A stretch of DNA of 64,000 nucleotides from Acidobacteriota bacterium (GTDB lineage: Bacteria; Acidobacteriota; Vicinamibacteria; Vicinamibacterales; SCN-69-37): assembly GCA_020853395.1 (NCBI GenBank), contig JADYYY010000005.1, forward strand, positions 1 to 64,000, written 5' to 3'. Position numbers and translations under genes: made by a program. Positions 37,283 through 45,683 of the stretch are shown one piece after another. Positions within the stretch are counted from its first letter, which is position 1, and every line of letters begins with the position of its first letter. Under the pieces are notes generated by a model. That model was not told the origin of the DNA. It worked only from the letters and a program-made list of their open reading frames with translations, and searched no databases.

Positions 37283-38845
37283 TCAGGGCTCGGACGCCCG
37301 CGGCGTGCCGAGGCGCGCGCGGATCGGATCGGCAGCGCGCCTGGCGACGTCCGGGAGGTTCGACGACGAGTCGATCCGCGTCCAGGCGATGGCGCCAGCA
37401 CCGGTGTCCACCTGCCGGCGGATGACGTCCGCGGTGGCATCCGATGGATCCGGCCCTCGGCGCGCCGCGCGCTCGACCAGCGTCGATTCGGGCGCCTCGA
37501 GCCAGATGCCGACGAACGGCACACCCGCCGACGCCGCCACCTCCTCGATTCGGCGCCGATCCTCGGCCTTCGCGAACACCGCGTCGGCGATGACCGCGTG
37601 CCCTGCGCCGAGCAGCGCGCGAGCGCGCTCGGCGATCGTCTCGTACACGCGCGCCGAGACGTCCGCGCCGTAGCCCTCCGCCTCCAGGCGCGTGAGCGGC
37701 GAGACGCCGAGCAGCCGCTTGCGGATCTCGTCGCTGCGGAGCACGACCGCGCCAGGGACGCGCCCGACGTCCGGCCCGAGCTGCAGCGCGACGGTGGACT
37801 TGCCCGATCCGGAGAACCCGCCGATGGCCACGAGGACTGGCGCGGGCGCGCGGATCAGGTCGACCGCCATCCGCAGGTACGCGCGCGACAGCGTCCGATA
37901 TCGCGCGGCTTCCGCGGGATCGGTCTGCAGACGCGCGGAGGAAGCGCTGGTCTTCGCGCGCACCGCCGCGCGGCACGAGAGGAACAACGGCAGCAGCGCA
38001 GTGCCGGCGAGGTCGCCGGCCGCCGCCAGGTACTCGTTGAGCACCGCGTGCGCCTGAGACCTGAGGTTCGCCCGCCAGAGATCCATGAGCAGGAACGCGA
38101 GGTCGTACCAGACGTCGATGCACGCGATCTCGTCGTTGAACTCGATGGCGTCGAACAGCGTCGGCTCGCCGGCGTAGATCACGATGTTGCGCAGGTGCAG
38201 GTCGCCGTGGCACTGGCGGACGAACCCGTTCGCGCGCCGATCGTCGAGCAGCGATTGGCGGCGGTCCAGTTCGGATCGCGCGGCCTGCGTCAAGACGTCG
38301 GCCTCGGCGGGCTCCAGAATCCCGTGCCCCTCCTCGGCGAACCCGCGCGCGTTGCCGTCGACGACCCAGCGCATGCCGGCGGCGCCGCCGTGATCGCGAC
38401 GCGGCTCGGCGACCGCGTGGAACCGTGCGATCGCGACGGCAAGACGCCGCGCCAGGGCCACGTCGAGCGCGCCACGGCCGGCGAGCCGATCGACGAGCTG
38501 GTCCTGGTCGAATCGGCGCATCTCGACCAGCCAGTCCACGGGGCGGCCGGCGCCGTTGAGGGCCAACCGCCCGTCCGCTTCGAGGGTGACGGCGGCGACG
38601 CCCAGATAGAGATCCGGCGCGGTGCGCCGATTGACGCGCACTTCGGCGTCGCACATCGCCTTGCGCCGCTCGACCGTCGAGAAGTCCAGGTAGTCGTACT
38701 CGACCGCGCGCTTGAGCTTCCAGGCCCGATCGCGGGCCAGCACGACCACGGACGCGTGCGTGTCGATCCGCTCGACCGCCGCGCCGCCGTGGGTGCCGGG
38801 AGCGCTCAGGAAATCGATGACGTTGCGCTGGTCTTCGACGAGCAT
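37283..38845 (-). CDS. Fused aminoglycoside phosphotransferase-like kinase and P-loop kinase, 520 aa
   Basis: Residues 1-330 resemble the APH/choline kinase fold: Lys in AWKLKRAVEYDYLDFST, catalytic loop CHGDLHLRNIV (about 222-232) and metal Asp in FDAIEFND. Residues 345-510 are a P-loop kinase (IGGFSGSGKST, near 350) of the gluconate kinase or zeta-toxin-like type. This two-domain fusion is widespread and annotated as an AAA/phosphotransferase protein of unknown substrate. Both active sites look intact. It is convergent with the response regulator, with only nine bases between the two stop codons. Confidence 0.85.
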   Translation of the reverse strand: MLVEDQRNVIDFLSAPGTHGGAAVERIDTHASVVVLARDRAWKLKRAVEYDYLDFSTVERRKAMCDAEVRVNRRTAPDLYLGVAAVTLEADGRLALNGAGRPVDWLVEMRRFDQDQLVDRLAGRGALDVALARRLAVAIARFHAVAEPRRDHGGAAGMRWVVDGNARGFAEEGHGILEPAEADVLTQAARSELDRRQSLLDDRRANGFVRQCHGDLHLRNIVIYAGEPTLFDAIEFNDEIACIDVWYDLAFLLMDLWRANLRSQAHAVLNEYLAAAGDLAGTALLPLFLSCRAAVRAKTSASSARLQTDPAEAARYRTLSRAYLRMAVDLIRAPAPVLVAIGGFSGSGKSTVALQLGPDVGRVPGAVVLRSDEIRKRLLGVSPLTRLEAEGYGADVSARVYETIAERARALLGAGHAVIADAVFAKAEDRRRIEEVAASAGVPFVGIWLEAPESTLVERAARRGPDPSDATADVIRRQVDTGAGAIAWTRIDSSSNLPDVARRAADPIRARLGTPRASEP

Positions 38846-38860
38846 CGGGTCAACTTGCGG

Positions 38861-39310
38861 CTAGGGGATCGGGACATGGTCCCGGGTCCGGGGTCCCGGG
38901 TCCTGGGTTCGCGCGACTCGGTCCGATGGTCCAGGGTCCCGGGTCCTGGGTTCGCGCGACTCGGTCCGATGGTCCGGGGTCCCGGGTCCTGAGTTCGCGC
39001 GACTCGGTCCGATGGTCCGGGGTCCCGGGTCCTGGGTTCGCGCGACTCGGTCCGATGGTCCGGGGTCCCGGGTCCTGAGTTCGCGCGACTCGTCCGATGG
39101 TCCGGGGTGCATCAACGGCTTCCTCTGGTCGCCTTGGTCGTCGTCGCCTGACTTGACGGATCGTTTGGCCTTCTTCGGACGGTCAGCCTTCTGCGATCGC
39201 CGCGCATCGTCTGATTCCTTGAATCGGCCTTTCGCAGTGCGCTTCACGTACCGCGCATCTCCCTTCGGCTCGATCAACTCGCGCGTTCCGGCACTGCGCT
39301 TCTTCGCCAC
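38861..39310 (-). CDS. Small basic protein with repeat-derived C-terminal extension, 149 aa
   Basis: The first 65 residues (AGTRELIEPKGDARYVKR, then TAKGRFKESDDARRS and KAKRSVKSGDDDQGD) match a small conserved basic protein family that normally ends about there; its function is unknown to me. The last 75 residues come entirely from a 43-bp tandem repeat. Because 43 is not a multiple of three, successive units are read in different frames (SRELRTRDPGP, VARTQDPGP and so on). The natural stop was probably lost when the repeat expanded into the gene. Confidence 0.7.
   Translation of the reverse strand: MAKKRSAGTRELIEPKGDARYVKRTAKGRFKESDDARRSQKADRPKKAKRSVKSGDDDQGDQRKPLMHPGPSDESRELRTRDPGPSDRVARTQDPGPRTIGPSRANSGPGTPDHRTESREPRTRDPGPSDRVARTQDPGPRTRDHVPIP
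38885..39107 (+). repeat. 43-bp tandem repeat, five units plus a partial
   Basis: Units lie at 38885-38927, 38928-38970, 38971-39013, 39014-39056 and 39057-39098 (the last is 42 bp, one G missing), followed by a 9-bp start of a sixth. They differ at only one or two sites, chiefly TGGG versus TGAG and one CCAGG versus CCGGG. Each unit begins GGTCCGGGGTCCCGGGTCCT and ends GCGCGACTCGGTCCGAT. The units are rich in CpG and self-complementary GGGTCCCGGGTCC cores. The array lies in the 3' part of the small basic gene. Confidence 0.95.
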
Positions 39311-39758
39311 GTTCGCTCCACGACGAGGGGTGTTCTCAGTTTATCGACACGCGGAGCCCGCAGCGCGACGAACGCGACAACAGCGCCGCGGAAATGACGA
39401 ACGCGACAGTGCCTTGGAAATGGAGTTGGGCACGGCTGATTGTGCACGCGCGAGCACGGGAACACCACGGCGCAAGAAACGCGACAGGAGGCCGCGGAAA
39501 CGGAATCGGGTCGCGGCCGACTCTGAGCGAACGAGCGACGCGAGTGAGAGTCCCTTCACCGTGGTCGGGCGCGTTGCACAACGCGCGAGCAAGGCGAGCG
39601 CGCCGCCGGAGCGGAGCGCAGCCGGAAGGCAAGCGAGCGACGGCGATAGGGGGTCCGGCGGGACGAAGTCCCCCGGAAAAGAAAGAAAAATCAAATGCGC
39701 CCTGCTGCGTTGGCGCATTTTACCGTAACCGGGATGGTGACGTAGCGGGAGCTGTCCT
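39311..39758. other. Gene-free stretch at the left side of the mobile island
   Basis: I see no gene here. The sequence is made of short, imperfect CGAGCG/GAGCG-type words, several inverted, like the stretches found around integrated elements. It contains a hairpin terminator at 39693-39720. A 10-bp word TGCGCCCTGC at 39696-39705 recurs at 42037-42046 in the 3' end of tRNA-Arg, flanking the HNH and recombinase genes. Confidence 0.45.
39693..39720 (-). terminator. Rho-independent terminator after the HNH-like gene
   Basis: AAATGCGCC (39693-39701) pairs perfectly with GGCGCATTT (39712-39720) around a 10-base loop. Read on the minus strand, the stem is followed by a T-rich run (GATTTTTCTTTCTTTT), as expected for termination about 40 bases after the stop of the HNH-like gene. 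Confidence 0.65.
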
Positions 39759-40871
39759 TCATCGGCCGGTATCGGAGTCGGGGATCGGAGTGTTGATTGC
39801 CAAGGAAAGCCCGCGATCCGGGTGCTCCTTCTTCAGCCGCTCAGCCTCCGCGTGTGACACGGGGTGCAAGACCTGGAGCGGCCCATCACTATCAGGGACG
39901 ACAACCAGCGGATACCGGCCCTTGAAGAACACGTCCGGGCAAACCGCCAATCGCTTGTGATAGACCACGGCACGCGGTCCCGCAAACGCATGGTGTTCCC
40001 CAAAGTCGACTCGGCCGAAGAGCTCCATCTTCGCGCCCTCCAGGGTATCCGTGGGCAGATCTTGATAGAAGTGCGGCCGGTCTGCTGGCGGAAACAACAC
40101 CACTCGTTCCTCAATGCCCGCAAAGAGCGCCATTGCCCCGTTGATCGTACCAAACCCGATCCATGGCACTGCGGAACGTTGCGGAACCGCACCGCTGAAT
40201 GATCTTGGCAAGACAGTCAACGTTTCGGTCCGAATCTGCTCGCGCACGACGTCCAAGTGCTTCTGCAGCGCCCACGAATATCCCAACGCCCTGAACCAGA
40301 GCAGGTATCCGGCTGTCAGAAACCCAAGCGTGACCAGATCCTTATGCTCGACGACGGGTGGCATCGGCAGCGTGACGGTAACAGACGGGCCGATCAAATC
40401 CGCTGGGTCCTGCGACAAGACTCTTGGACGCCTTGCGATTTTCGCCAGCGCGGCACGTCCCTCTGGCGAAGTGCGCCACTCGTGGACCAGTAGTTCGATC
40501 GTGCCCTTATCCGAGACTCCGAATGTTCCGCCAACGCGAACTCCGTTGATATGGAAGTGCCCGCGCTGCTCCTTGATGTGCAACGGCGTCACGTCGTCCT
40601 GGCGAAACAGGCGAATGTATTCACCGAACCACCTGTCGCGCCTTGTGCCAAAACCACTGTTGCAGGTTCGGCACAATAACGTGACGAGTCTGCCTCCGAC
40701 TGCGTTCGGGATGATGTGGGCTTCTGTGATAGACCGCTCGTCCATCAAGGCCGACCATTTCAAACAGGTCGGGCAAAGAAACTGATCGACCCGCTCCGGG
40801 TAGAACAGGGCCGCGCTCTGGGCCATCCTCCTGGCCGCCTGCGCTCGTCGCTGTCCGGTTCTCGATGCCAT
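39759..40871 (-). CDS. HNH-like zinc-binding protein, 370 aa
   Basis: Near the N-terminus are CPTC (about 33-36) and EAHIIPNAVGGRLVTLLCRTCNSGFGTRRDRW: paired cysteines around a His-Ile-Ile-Pro/Asn core, the layout of HNH endonuclease-like domains in many defence and phage proteins (CxxC...H...CxxCN). The remaining 270 residues carry no motif I recognise. It lacks a signal peptide. The codon use is clearly less GC-rich than the flanking chromosome. It is divergent from a truncated PD-(D/E)XK-like gene, with 70 bases between, and both lie in an island beside tRNA-Arg. Confidence 0.65.
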   Translation of the reverse strand: MASRTGQRRAQAARRMAQSAALFYPERVDQFLCPTCLKWSALMDERSITEAHIIPNAVGGRLVTLLCRTCNSGFGTRRDRWFGEYIRLFRQDDVTPLHIKEQRGHFHINGVRVGGTFGVSDKGTIELLVHEWRTSPEGRAALAKIARRPRVLSQDPADLIGPSVTVTLPMPPVVEHKDLVTLGFLTAGYLLWFRALGYSWALQKHLDVVREQIRTETLTVLPRSFSGAVPQRSAVPWIGFGTINGAMALFAGIEERVVLFPPADRPHFYQDLPTDTLEGAKMELFGRVDFGEHHAFAGPRAVVYHKRLAVCPDVFFKGRYPLVVVPDSDGPLQVLHPVSHAEAERLKKEHPDRGLSLAINTPIPDSDTGR

Positions 40872-40941
40872 CGCCTCTCTCAGTAGGCGAAAATAACACG
40901 AATCGGCCTAGTCGCTGGCCTGGCTGGCCGATAATCCTGCC

Positions 40942-41517
40942 GTGGCCAAGCGTCCGAGCCGAACGCCGCTGACCGCCGACGAACGTGACGGCATCGTGCT
41001 GGCCGTGAACTCGGCCTTCCGCAAGCTGAAGAATCTGTACGACAAGATCCTGCCCATCTTCGACAGCTACGGCTTTCGCGCGCCATCGGCCGGCGTGGTG
41101 GCCCGCGACTTATCCGAGAAGATCGAGGCCGAGATCGTTCGGCACTGCGCCACGTTCGAGCGCGGCAACGGACACTGCGACCTCGCCCGACTGGGCCGGG
41201 ACTGGGAGGTGAAGATCTGCAAGGACTCCGGCCTCACGATCAACCAGTCGAAGGTCATCGCAGGCGAGAGCTACATCGTGATCAACTACAAGGCGAACTG
41301 GCTGGACTCGCCACGTGCGGCGAGTGCGGCGGCGGCATCGTGGTCGAGCAGAGCAATAATCGCAAGGGCCGATATGCCTACTACATCTGCCATCGGCGTC
41401 GGCATCACACGACGGCCTGCACCAACACAATGCGAGTGCGAGTCCCTGACACGAACGAGGCCATCCTCCAGGCGCTCGAAGAGCATGCGCTCACGCCGGA
41501 GGCCATCGAGCATGTGA
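40942..41517 (+). CDS. PD-(D/E)XK nuclease-like protein, 3' end replaced
   Basis: Residues 1-121 look like a real protein: an alpha-helical start (AVNSAFRKLKNLYDKILPIFDSYG) and a restriction-endonuclease-like core with Asp80, then Glu89-x-Lys91 in CDLARLGRDWEVKICK, followed by INQSKVIAGESYIVINYKAN. This is the spacing of PD-(D/E)XK nucleases. After about residue 121 the frame runs through the C-terminal part of a serine recombinase gene in the wrong frame, giving a Ser/Arg-rich false tail. The gene has therefore lost its 3' end in a deletion or insertion at about 41295-41310. GTG start. Confidence 0.55.
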   Translation: MAKRPSRTPLTADERDGIVLAVNSAFRKLKNLYDKILPIFDSYGFRAPSAGVVARDLSEKIEAEIVRHCATFERGNGHCDLARLGRDWEVKICKDSGLTINQSKVIAGESYIVINYKANWLDSPRAASAAAASWSSRAIIARADMPTTSAIGVGITRRPAPTQCECESLTRTRPSSRRSKSMRSRRRPSSM

Positions 41518-42104
41518 TTCGGCTGTCCGAGCGAGACGATCTCGCCGACCGCCGGAAGCTCCTCGACGCAGAACGCAAGGACATCGAGAAGCGCATCGCG
41601 CGCCTCGTCGATGCCATCGCCGACGGCAGCGAGGCGACGGCTCTGGTGGCCAAGGTCCGCGAACTCGAAGCCAGCAAGCGGGCCATCGGGCAGGAATTGG
41701 CCAATCTGCACCCGCTGCCCCGGCTCGCGCCGGAGGTCGTCGAAGGACGACTGGCGGAGTGGCGCACGTTGCTCCGGGGCTCCACCACGCAGAGCCGGGC
41801 TGTGCTTCAGCGAGTGCTGGCTGGCCGCATCACGTTCACGCCACGGGCCGACGCCGAGGGATACGACTTTTCGGCCCCGACGCGGTTCGACCGGCTCTTC
41901 ACCGGCGTGCTAGCACCCCGGCCCGCGTGGCTGCCGGAGGGCGACAGCCGGGGCACCGGGCACATTGGCCCGGCGGACACGTTTGATGCGGATTACGGCC
42001 GTTTGCTCGAACGAGCGTTCAACGGTAAAGGGGTGGTGCGCCCTGCACGACTCGAACGTGCGACCTCCTGGTTCGTAGCCAGACGCTCTATCCAACTGAG
42101 CTAA
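41340..42104 (+). pseudogene. Serine recombinase, C-terminal remnant
   Basis: Homology begins near 41307 with ATCGECGGGIVV, the zinc-ribbon of large serine recombinases, paired with YYICHRRRHHTTACTN. A coiled coil follows (RRKLLDAERKDIEKRIARLVDAI...VAKVRELEASKRAIGQEL) and then the C-terminal domain to LLERAFNGKG at about 42030. The catalytic Ser domain and the recombinase domain are absent, because the upstream nuclease-like gene abuts instead. The natural stop is also missing: the frame continues antisense through the tRNA-Arg gene to 42104. The remnant is inactive. Confidence 0.8.
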
Positions 42105-42110
42105 GGGCGC
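42034..42110 (-). tRNA. tRNA-Arg(ACG)
   Basis: Read on the minus strand, 77 bases fold as a standard cloverleaf with an encoded CCA. The 7-bp acceptor stem GCGCCCT/AGGGCGC pairs perfectly, the D arm holds AGCTCAGTTGGATAGAGC, the anticodon stem-loop is CTGG-CTACGAA-CCAG (anticodon ACG), and the T arm is GCACG-TTCGAGT-CGTGC. The tRNA is the substrate for TadA, whose gene is at 14783-15244. Its 3' end touches the serine recombinase remnant, consistent with use as an integration site. Confidence 0.97.
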
Positions 42111-42175
42111 GTAACCGAGCAAGTATATCAGCCTCGCGGTCACCCGGCAGACAGGGCCTCCCGTCGGCTAGGATC

Positions 42176-43285
42176 ATGAGGTTGACCGAGATGCTCCTCC
42201 GCACCGACGACCTTCGCATCCGCCAGTTGCGCGCGGTAATCCCGCCGGCCGTGCTCATGGAAGCGCTGCCGATCTCCGAGCCGGTCGCCGACCTCGTGAC
42301 CCGGGCCCGCGCCGGGATCGCACGCGTGGTCACCGGCCGCGATTCCCGCCTCCTCGTCGTCGTCGGCCCCTGTTCGATTCACGACCCGGCGGCCGGCGTG
42401 GAGTACGCGCGCCGGCTGGCGGCCCGCGCGGCCGCGCTTCGCGACGACCTGCTGATCGTGATGCGGGTGTACTTCGAGAAGCCCAGGACCACGGTCGGAT
42501 GGAAGGGCCTGATCAACGACCCTCATCTCGACGCGACGTTCGCCATCAACGACGGGCTGCGGATCGCCCGGGAGTTCCTGCTGGACGTGAACGCGCTCGG
42601 CCTGCCGGCGGCCGCCGAGTTCCTCGATCCGATCACGCCGCAGTTCCTGGCCGACCTCGTCTCGTGGGGAGCCATCGGCGCGCGCACGACCGAGAGCCAG
42701 GTGCACCGCGAGCTGGCGTCCGGCCTGTCGATGCCGGTGGGGTTCAAGAACGGGACGGACGGCACCGTGCAGGTGGCGATCGACGCCGTGCGGTCGGCCG
42801 CGCACCCGCACCAGTTCGTCGGCGTGACGAAGGAAGGCGTGGCCGCGATCCTGGCCACGGGCGGCAACCCGGACTGCCACGTGATCCTGCGCGGCGGCAC
42901 GCGCGGGCCGAACTACTCGGCGGATCACGTCACGACGATCGCCGGCGAGCTGGCCAGGGCCGCACTGCCGCCGTACCTGATGGTGGACTGCAGCCACGCG
43001 AACAGCGGCAAGGATCACCGCCGGCAGCCGGCCGTGCTCCGCGACGTCGCCGGACAGATCCGCGGCGGCACGCAGGCGGTCGCGGGCGTCATGCTCGAGA
43101 GCTTCCTCGTGGGCGGATGCCAATCGGTCCGGCCGGGCGCGCCGCTGGTCTTCGGCCAGAGCATCACCGACGCCTGCCTCGACTGGGACACGACGTCGGC
43201 GCTGCTCGACGAGCTGGCGGACGCCGTGCGCGCACGCCGATCCGGGGCCGCCGATCGGCTCGAGGCGGCCGCGAACGCACGGTGA
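42176..43285 (+). CDS. aroG: 3-deoxy-7-phosphoheptulonate synthase (DAHP synthase, class I)
   Basis: It condenses phosphoenolpyruvate and erythrose 4-phosphate, the first step of the shikimate pathway to aromatic amino acids. The 369-aa length is normal for the AroF/G/H type. Key blocks are present: VVVGPCSIHDPAAG, MRVYFEKPRTTVGWKGLINDP, FLDPITPQFLADLVSWGAIGARTTESQ, GFKNGTDG, ILRGGTRGPNY and MVDCSHANSGKDHRRQ. The N-terminal 25 residues differ from enterobacterial enzymes, so feedback specificity cannot be told. It overlaps moaB by one base (TGATG), an unusual pairing with cofactor genes. Confidence 0.95.
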   Translation: MRLTEMLLRTDDLRIRQLRAVIPPAVLMEALPISEPVADLVTRARAGIARVVTGRDSRLLVVVGPCSIHDPAAGVEYARRLAARAAALRDDLLIVMRVYFEKPRTTVGWKGLINDPHLDATFAINDGLRIAREFLLDVNALGLPAAAEFLDPITPQFLADLVSWGAIGARTTESQVHRELASGLSMPVGFKNGTDGTVQVAIDAVRSAAHPHQFVGVTKEGVAAILATGGNPDCHVILRGGTRGPNYSADHVTTIAGELARAALPPYLMVDCSHANSGKDHRRQPAVLRDVAGQIRGGTQAVAGVMLESFLVGGCQSVRPGAPLVFGQSITDACLDWDTTSALLDELADAVRARRSGAADRLEAAANAR

Positions 43286-43788
43286 TGTCGGTCCAGCAAC
43301 ACCGCGCGACGTCGCCCTCGGACGTCACCTGCTTCGTCCTCACGGTCAGCGACTCGCGCACGCTCGACGGCGACCGCAGCGGAGACGCCATCGCGGCGCA
43401 CCTCGTCGCCGCGGGCCACACGATCGTCGATCGCCGGCTCGTGCGCGACGATCCCGACGAGGTACGGGCCGCCGTCGACGACGCGATCCGTCGAGGCGAC
43501 GCCAGCGTCGTGATCACGACCGGCGGCACCGGCATCACCAGCCGTGACTCGACGTACGAGGCGCTGACGGCGCGGTTCGACAAGACGCTCGACGGCTTCG
43601 GCGAGCTCTTCCGGATGCTGAGCTTCCAGGAGATCGGCGCCGCGGCGATGCTCTCGCGCGCGACGGCCGGGGTCGTCGGTCGAACGGCCGTGTTCATGCT
43701 GCCGGGCTCACCGGCAGCGGTCGATCTGGCGATGACGAAGCTCATCGTGCCCGAGCTCGGCCACGTCGTGCGCGAGCTGCGCCGCTGA
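43285..43788 (+). CDS. moaB: Molybdenum cofactor biosynthesis protein MoaB
   Basis: The 167-aa MoaB/Mog-family protein adenylylates molybdopterin. The active-site motif TTGGTGITSRDSTYEAL is complete, followed by FRMLSFQEIGAAAMLSRATAGVVGRTAVFMLPGSPAAV, the second conserved block. The ATG shares one base with the aroG stop, and the stop is followed after one base by the moeA ATG, so the three genes form one transcript. Confidence 0.93.
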   Translation: MSVQQHRATSPSDVTCFVLTVSDSRTLDGDRSGDAIAAHLVAAGHTIVDRRLVRDDPDEVRAAVDDAIRRGDASVVITTGGTGITSRDSTYEALTARFDKTLDGFGELFRMLSFQEIGAAAMLSRATAGVVGRTAVFMLPGSPAAVDLAMTKLIVPELGHVVRELRR

Positions 43789-43789
43789 C

Positions 43790-45010
43790 ATGCGACCGGC
43801 GCTCTTCTCGCGCGTGTTGTCGTTCGCGGAGGCGCGACGCCTGACGATCGAGGCCGCGACCGCGCAGCCCGTCGGCGGGATCGAGACGCTGCCGCTCGAC
43901 GTCCTCGACGGCCGCGTCGCGGCCATCGACGTCGTGGCGGCCGACGACGTGCCGGGGTTCGACCGCGCCGCCATGGACGGCTACGCGGTCGTCGCCGAGG
44001 ACACGCGCGGCGCCACGCCCGAGGCGCCGCGCGCGCTCGCCTGCGTGGGCGCGCTCTACACGGGCGAGTGGCCCGACATCACGCTCACGGCCGGGCGATG
44101 CGTGGAGATCGCGACCGGCGCGCCGCTGCCGCCCGGCGCGACGGCCGTCGTCATGGTCGAACAGACGACGCGCGCGGGCGAACAGGTGCTGGTGCACCAG
44201 CCCGTGGCGCCCGGCCAGCACGTCGGCCGGCGAGGCGCGGACATGCGCGCCGGGGCGCGCATCATCTCGGCCGGCGACCTGCTCACGCCGGGCCGCGTCG
44301 GCGTCGTCGCCGGCGCCGGGCTCACGTCGCTCGCGGTGTACGCGCAGCCGTCGGTCGCCGTGATCTCGACCGGCAACGAGGTCGTGCTCCCCGGCCAGCC
44401 GCTCGGTCCGGGCCAGGTCCACAACATCAATCGATTCACGCTCTCCGCGGTGATTCGCCGGCACGGCGGCGTGCCGGTGCCGCTACCGGTGGCCGCCGAC
44501 TCGATCGAGGCGCTCGATCGCGCGATCGACGGCATCACCGCGCACGACGTGGCCGTGTTCTCCGGCGGCAGCTCGGTGGGACGCCGCGATCTGATGCTCG
44601 ACGCGCTGCGCGCGCGCGGCGAGATCCTCTATCACGGCATCGCGGTGAAGCCGGGCAAGCCCACGCTGCTCGCGCGCATCGGCCGCACCCTCGTGATGGG
44701 CATGCCCGGCTATCCCACGTCGTGCCTGTCGAACGCGTATCTGCTGCTCGTCCCGCTCCTGCGCACGATCGCGCGCCTGCCGGAATGGATTCCGGAGACG
44801 CGGCGCGTGCGGCTCGCCGGACGCGCCGTGTCCACGCGCGACCGGCACCAGTTCTACCCAGTACGAATCGTGGGCGATCGCGCCGAGCCCGTGTTCAAGG
44901 GCTCGGGCGAGATCACCAGCCTGGCGAACGCGGACGGCTACGTCGAGATCCCCGAAGGCGTCGATGCCGTCGACGCGGGGACCGACGTGACCGTGACCCT
45001 GCTGGGCTGA
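43790..45010 (+). CDS. moeA: Molybdopterin molybdenumtransferase MoeA
   Basis: MoeA inserts molybdate into adenylylated molybdopterin, the product of MoaB. The 406-aa protein has PGFDRAAMDGYAV near residue 57, GDLLTPGRVGVVAGAGLTSLAVYAQPSVAVISTGNEV, the catalytic NINRFTLSAVIRRHGGV region, SGGSSVGRRD, and the late GMPGYPTSCLSNAYLLLVPLL. Length and all four domains look complete. It is the last gene of the aroG-moaB-moeA unit. Confidence 0.94.
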   Translation: MRPALFSRVLSFAEARRLTIEAATAQPVGGIETLPLDVLDGRVAAIDVVAADDVPGFDRAAMDGYAVVAEDTRGATPEAPRALACVGALYTGEWPDITLTAGRCVEIATGAPLPPGATAVVMVEQTTRAGEQVLVHQPVAPGQHVGRRGADMRAGARIISAGDLLTPGRVGVVAGAGLTSLAVYAQPSVAVISTGNEVVLPGQPLGPGQVHNINRFTLSAVIRRHGGVPVPLPVAADSIEALDRAIDGITAHDVAVFSGGSSVGRRDLMLDALRARGEILYHGIAVKPGKPTLLARIGRTLVMGMPGYPTSCLSNAYLLLVPLLRTIARLPEWIPETRRVRLAGRAVSTRDRHQFYPVRIVGDRAEPVFKGSGEITSLANADGYVEIPEGVDAVDAGTDVTVTLLG

Positions 45011-45044
45011 GGCCGGCAGAGACGACGAGCCCGCACGCTTGCCG

Positions 45045-45644
45045 CTACTTCAGCCTCGCGTTGACCGCATCCCAGTTGATGACGTTCCACCAGGCGGCGA
45101 GGTAGTCGGCGCGGCGGTTTTGGTACTTCAGGTAGTAGGCGTGCTCCCACACGTCGACACCCAGGATCGGCGTCTTGCCTTCCATCAGCGGGTTGTCCTG
45201 GTTCGCCGTGCTCTCGATGGCCAGCGTGCCGTTGTGATCCACCAGCCAGGCCCAGCCGCTGCCGAACCGGCCGAGGCCGGCCTTGTTCAACTGCTCCTTG
45301 AACTTGTCGACGCCGCCGAAGGTGTGCTCGATGACGTCCGCGATCCGTCCGGTGGGCGCGCCGCCCTTGCCGGGCCCCATGATCTGCCAGAACATCGTGT
45401 GGTTCACGTGCCCGCCGCCGTTGTTGCGCACGGCGGTCCGGATGTCCTCCGGCACGCTGGACAGCGACTTGATGAGATCCTCGGCGCTCTTGTTCTGCAG
45501 CGCCGGGTGCTTCTCGAGCGCCGCGTTCAGGTTCGTGACGTACGCCCCATGGTGCTTGCCGTGGTGGATCTGCATCGTCTGCGCGTCGATGTGCGGCTCG
45601 AGCGCGGCGAAATCATAGGGAAGCGGCGGAAGCTGGTGCGACAT
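45045..45644 (-). CDS. sodA: Superoxide dismutase (Mn/Fe type)
   Basis: This cytoplasmic enzyme dismutates superoxide. The 199-aa product carries all metal ligands: His27 (QIHHGKHH), the His of [10 protein letters not shown], and Asp and His in [20 protein letters not shown]. The Gln/Gly pattern around GPGKGG and NHTMFW suggests the Mn or cambialistic type, but metal choice cannot be fixed by eye. GAGGAG lies six bases before the ATG. It is convergent with moeA. Confidence 0.96.
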   Translation of the reverse strand: MSHQLPPLPYDFAALEPHIDAQTMQIHHGKHHGAYVTNLNAALEKHPALQNKSAEDLIKSLSSVPEDIRTAVRNNGGGHVNHTMFWQIMGPGKGGAPTGRIADVIEHTFGGVDKFKEQLNKAGLGRFGSGWAWLVDHNGTLAIESTANQDNPLMEGKTPILGVDVWEHAYYLKYQNRRADYLAAWWNVINWDAVNARLK

Positions 45645-45683
45645 GTGGACTCCTCGTTGTGAAATGCCGGGATGGCGGATGCA

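Noticed and set aside
38885..39107. CRISPR-like array
   Set aside because: The units are joined directly with no unique spacers and no cas genes are near; it is a simple tandem repeat. I saw no CRISPR array anywhere in the window.
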